Source of the DNA: Flavobacterium shii
GTDB taxonomy: Bacteria > Bacteroidota > Bacteroidia > Flavobacteriales > Flavobacteriaceae
Direction of reading: 5' to 3'
Assembly (NCBI RefSeq): GCF_025847235.1
Contig: NZ_JAOZEW010000004.1
Span: 124,001-188,000 of the forward strand
Length of the DNA stretch: 64,000 nucleotides
The notes below the pieces were generated by a model, which saw nothing but the letters and a program-made list of their open reading frames with translations, did no database searches and was not told the DNA's origin. The first letter of the stretch is position 1, and each line of letters starts with the position of its first letter. Positions 61,090 to 64,000 of this stretch are shown piece after piece. The position numbers were made by a program, and so were the translations under genes.

Positions 61090-62736
61090 TTATTGCGTTT
61101 TAACCACAATTAAGCCTATTTTAATAACCATTTCTTCAAATTCATTACGAGAAACGGCAGCCTTATTTCTGGCTCTTGTGCGATAATTGTAAATTGTACT
61201 TAAAGAGTAACGAAGGAAAGCTGCAATTTTCACACTATCATTAATTCCAAGACGTATTAATGCAAAAATGCGCAATTCGGTATTTAATAACTCTCCTTGC
61301 TTAAGTATAATCTGCTCTTCGTTGATAAGTAAAGAATTAAAATCTTTTACAAAAGTGGGATATAGGTTTAGAAAAATAGTATCAAAATTCTTGTACAATT
61401 CTTCCAATTCATTATCGACCAAAGTTGTTGATTTTAGAATTTTATACAATTCTTCAAACTGTTTGGCAGTTGCTTTCTTGTTTAAGGTAATGCGGTAATT
61501 TTCAAGTTTATTGATATATGTGGAGCATAGACTAAAAAAATGCGCAATATATTCTTCTTTAATATGATTCGATTCCGATAACTGAGCGTTTCTTTCCTGT
61601 AACTGATTGTTTGTTTTACTAATATCTGCATTTAGTTTCACCAATTCTTCACTTGTTTTCGAAAGCTCTTCTTTTATCCTCGAAACCTTTTTCATTTGTT
61701 TGTAAACATAAATCACCGCCAAAACAAGGAATAATGCAAGTATGCTTATTAGCAAAAGATACAATTGCAATTGGCTTTTTCTTTTAGCTTCTTTATCCAG
61801 ATAAGCAGTATTGATGATCGAATATACTTCGGACATTTGGAGCGTTCGAAATTGTACATTGCAAAAAATAGCATCCTCAATAGCCGATTTTGTTAATTTA
61901 TAAGCTGTGTCAATATCTCCCAATTCAAAATAAACCAATGCCAACTCTTGAATCGATGCATTATCTTTTATAGAATTCTTAATATCGGCAGTCGCCGAAA
62001 TAGCAAAATAGGCCTTTTTTAATTCAAGATTTTCTTTCTTTTTGTATATATTCCCCAAAAGATAAGCAATCATGGCGTATTGCGGATTCTCAGGATTTGT
62101 TTGCTTCAATAAATGAATCAATTCCTTCTCGGTACTATCAATTTTCCCATCAGAAATATTCTTTTCTGCCAGAACAATTTTGTATTTCAGCGATTGGGGA
62201 TTTAGTGTTGCAAATAAAGAATCACGATACTTTTCGGATTGCTCTACATACGCAGGATTATAACTATTTGTTAAATAATGCGAGAAAAACTCGCGATATC
62301 CTTCATAGTAATCCGAAAGTAATTGTTGTGGTAAGAGTTTTTTATTTATGCTTTTCAGAATTTCTTCAGACTCTCGATATCTTCCCGATGAGGAATATAG
62401 ATTTGCCAATTGCAGTTGAGCAGTTTCTTCTAAATATAAATTATGAAGTTTATTGGCTAATGTTAGATTTTTCCTGACATAGAAAATAGCCGAATCCGAA
62501 TTGAATTTTTGGTATTCTTTATATAAGCTTTTATTATAATCATATTCTTGATAATCGCTTAAATCAGATGATTTTATCTTCTTAAAATTGGCAATTCGTT
62601 CTTCTTTAAGCTGTACGTATTTCTGTTTATTTTTTAAAGCTAAGTCTAAATTTACAAAAATTGTATCTGCCCCGTTTCCAGCACATACCGGATAGCACAC
62701 TATAACGAGAAAAAGAAACAAAAGACTATTTTTCAA
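61090..62736 (-). CDS. TPR-containing membrane transcription regulator (DUF6377 type)
   Basis: Protein of 548 aa with signal peptide (about 1-19), an extracytoplasmic helical repeat region of TPR type (about 60-310, with ETAQLQLANLYSSSGRYRESEEILK and IQELALVYFELGDIDTAYKL), one transmembrane helix at about 323-343 (LYLLLISILALFLVLAVIYV), a coiled coil (about 350-395) and a C-terminal DNA-binding domain with a LuxR-like recognition helix (NDSVKIAAFLRYSLSTIYNYRTRARNKA). Such single-span regulators sense sugars outside and act on genes inside. The adjacent GH3 gene is the natural candidate target. Confidence 0.85.
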   Translation of the reverse strand: MKNSLLFLFLVIVCYPVCAGNGADTIFVNLDLALKNKQKYVQLKEERIANFKKIKSSDLSDYQEYDYNKSLYKEYQKFNSDSAIFYVRKNLTLANKLHNLYLEETAQLQLANLYSSSGRYRESEEILKSINKKLLPQQLLSDYYEGYREFFSHYLTNSYNPAYVEQSEKYRDSLFATLNPQSLKYKIVLAEKNISDGKIDSTEKELIHLLKQTNPENPQYAMIAYLLGNIYKKKENLELKKAYFAISATADIKNSIKDNASIQELALVYFELGDIDTAYKLTKSAIEDAIFCNVQFRTLQMSEVYSIINTAYLDKEAKRKSQLQLYLLLISILALFLVLAVIYVYKQMKKVSRIKEELSKTSEELVKLNADISKTNNQLQERNAQLSESNHIKEEYIAHFFSLCSTYINKLENYRITLNKKATAKQFEELYKILKSTTLVDNELEELYKNFDTIFLNLYPTFVKDFNSLLINEEQIILKQGELLNTELRIFALIRLGINDSVKIAAFLRYSLSTIYNYRTRARNKAAVSRNEFEEMVIKIGLIVVKTQ

Positions 62737-62767
62737 AACTGTTTTTAAAATAAATAATTATGACAGC

Positions 62768-62775
62768 CAAAGATA
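62768..62775 (-). promoter_or_regulatory. Putative -7 promoter element of the DUF6377 regulator
   Basis: TATCTTTG on the - strand fits TAnnTTTG, 32 bp upstream of the ATG at 62736. Confidence 0.5.
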
Positions 62776-62901
62776 GTAAAGTGCAACTAAAGAAATATAT
62801 TTTTTAAAGGTTCTAAGAGACTAAGATTCTAAGGCACGAAGAAACTTTACGAACTTCGCATAAATCTTTGCTTACTTTGCAGTTAATTCTAATATATAAA
62901 C

Positions 62902-62932
62902 AAAAAAAGCATCCGACAATGCGGATGCTTTT
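62902..62932 (-). terminator. Rho-independent terminator of the beta-barrel gene
   Basis: AAAAGCATCCG (62905-62915) pairs with CGGATGCTTTT (62922-62932), with a T-run on the - strand, about 25 bp after the stop at 62957. A weak relic of the 55-bp element follows at about 62836-62888. Confidence 0.85.
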
Positions 62933-62956
62933 ATTTATTTTGAAAAGAGTATTTTT

Positions 62957-63574
62957 CTATTTGAAATTAAAGCTAAATACAGCTCCTAACCCAAACTGAT
63001 AAGAAGCTACATAATCGGTTACAGCTACCGGACCATAATAATATGTCCAATAATAGCTATTTCCTACCGCAGTGCTCATAGATTGTAAGTAGGCATTTAG
63101 GTTTACTGATAGTAATGAACTTGTTCTTAGTTTTACACCAGCTTTAATATCCCAAGCAAAATTAGTATCGCTACCATTTCGTGGTATATTGACAATACCA
63201 ACCCCAAGACCTCCTCCTAAATAAGGAGAAACATTAGATGAACCTGTATCAAAATAGTAAGTTCCTTCGCCAATAATGAAGTTAAAAGTTGATTTATCAT
63301 CGCCAGGGTTAATTTGATTTCCTGATATGTATATAGGTAAATCAACTTTTTGTCTTAAATATTTTAACTCGACAGAAGCGTTCTTTGTAATAAAATACTC
63401 AAGACCTGCGCCATATTCAAATCCATCTCCTACTTCTCCAGAGGAATTATAATACGTTACTTTATCAGAAAAAGTATACCCTCCATATAGATTAAGAGAA
63501 AAGGAATTTGCATCCTGGGCTTTCATACCCATTGATACTAAAAAAACAACGAGTAACAGACTGTAATGTTTCAT
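62957..63574 (-). CDS. Outer-membrane beta-barrel protein (OmpA-like barrel)
   Basis: Exported protein of 205 aa (signal peptide ending GMKAQ). Alternating amphipathic strands with glycine-rich turns (LNLYGGYTFSDKV; FEYGAGLEYFITKNASVELKYLR; VSPYLGGGLGVGIVN; WDIKAGVKLRTSSLLSVNLNAYL) and a C-terminal FSFNFK with the terminal aromatic-residue pattern indicate an eight-stranded barrel. No peptidoglycan-binding domain. Function unknown. Single-gene unit with a terminator. Confidence 0.85.
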   Translation of the reverse strand: MKHYSLLLVVFLVSMGMKAQDANSFSLNLYGGYTFSDKVTYYNSSGEVGDGFEYGAGLEYFITKNASVELKYLRQKVDLPIYISGNQINPGDDKSTFNFIIGEGTYYFDTGSSNVSPYLGGGLGVGIVNIPRNGSDTNFAWDIKAGVKLRTSSLLSVNLNAYLQSMSTAVGNSYYWTYYYGPVAVTDYVASYQFGLGAVFSFNFK

Positions 63575-63864
63575 AATTTTGTTTATTAAATAGATTATTA
63601 TTTATTCAGTTTTGGGACTTATAATTTTAGATTGTTAAAATTAATCTTACTTTTTTAACATACCTAGTTTTCTAAAATAAGTCCGTTCCAAATTCTAAAA
63701 TGAAACAGAATTAATGCAACAAGTGAGGGAAAATCTACACAAAATCTAAATTTTAAACACTTTAAAAATTTGCAATAAAAAAAAGAGGCTGTTAATTCTT
63801 TTTGTAATTATTGAGAAATGCTAATAATTTATAACTTCGTTTTATCAAAAAAAAACAATCAACA
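63575..63864. other. Divergent intergenic region
   Basis: About 290 bp of AT-rich sequence between the beta-barrel gene and the last partial gene. I found no TAnnTTTG element at a suitable place, no strong hairpin and no gene. Confidence 0.35.
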
Positions 63865-64000
63865 ATGCACAAAGTGAATTTTCTTGCGCTCATATTCCCT
63901 TTGCTATCGGCAATTATGTTAATAAAAAACGGAAAATCACAACCAAATCATCATTCGAATACTAAAACAAACCAAACGGTTATTGAGCAAAAAACGAAGG
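63865..64000 (+). CDS. N-terminus of an exported or membrane protein (cut by window end)
   Basis: An ATG at 63865 opens a frame that stays open for 45 codons to the window end. The product starts MHKVNFLALIFPLLSAIMLI, a hydrophobic segment like a signal peptide or membrane anchor, followed by a polar stretch rich in Asn, Thr and Gln. There is not enough sequence to recognise a family, and the start lacks a clear ribosome-binding site. Confidence 0.45.
   Translation, partial: MHKVNFLALIFPLLSAIMLIKNGKSQPNHHSNTKTNQTVIEQKTK

Overview
The window is low-GC DNA from a member of the Bacteroidota, most likely Flavobacterium or a close relative. Four things point there: two SusC/SusD outer-membrane pairs, a C-terminal type IX secretion sorting domain on a predicted lyase, Bacteroidota-type TAnnTTTG promoter motifs, and many glycoside hydrolases with Flavobacteriia-like signal peptides. 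The genus is inferred from general resemblance, not from a marker gene.

Region 1 (1-11971, + strand) is a polysaccharide utilisation locus for a uronic-acid polymer. It holds a SusC (5' end cut by the window), a SusD, a GH88 unsaturated glucuronyl hydrolase, a GH2, a secreted lyase resembling the PL28 ulvan lyases, a second GH2 and a DUF2911 protein. No sulfatase is visible. Next come an AraC regulator and a divergent MFS transporter/phosphoesterase pair (12116-14957), with 21-bp-spaced direct repeats between them.

Region 2 (15331-36021, - strand) is a high-mannose N-glycan locus. It encodes glycosylasparaginase, a ROK sugar kinase, a GH125 alpha-1,6-mannosidase, two GH92 alpha-mannosidase-family enzymes, a GH2 beta-mannosidase, SusD, SusC, a LacI regulator, mannose-6-phosphate isomerase and a GH97 alpha-glucosidase. 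Together these could take a glucosylated high-mannose glycan down to mannose, then mannose-6-P and fructose-6-P, and release GlcNAc from asparagine. Four related 20-bp palindromes upstream of susC (two), lacI and GH97 are probable LacI operators. Two enzymes are unusual: the beta-mannosidase lacks about 200 residues in two blocks, and one GH92 has Gln where the general acid Glu is expected.

Region 3 (36134-57000) is a mixed stretch of small operons: a four-helix-bundle membrane protein, a TetX-like flavin monooxygenase, AraC and TetR regulators, MFS and DMT transporters, a YggS PLP protein, a solo AAA+ ATPase, an ArsR/old-yellow-enzyme pair, a DsbA-like protein, a thiolase/DoxX pair, a MocR regulator, a TetR/thioesterase/SnoaL operon with paired operators, a CHMI-like tautomerase, a large acyl-CoA dehydrogenase, an SDR and a Crp/Fnr regulator. 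The YggS-to-old-yellow-enzyme block is bracketed by about 210-bp inverted repeats. Those arms carry a 55-bp palindromic element that recurs at least five times in the window.

Region 4 (56812-64000) holds a DUF1254 lipoprotein, a GH3 beta-glucosidase with a TPR/DUF6377 membrane regulator upstream, an outer-membrane beta-barrel protein, and the start of a secreted or membrane protein cut by the window end. No rRNA, tRNA, CRISPR array, transposase or phage gene was recognised.
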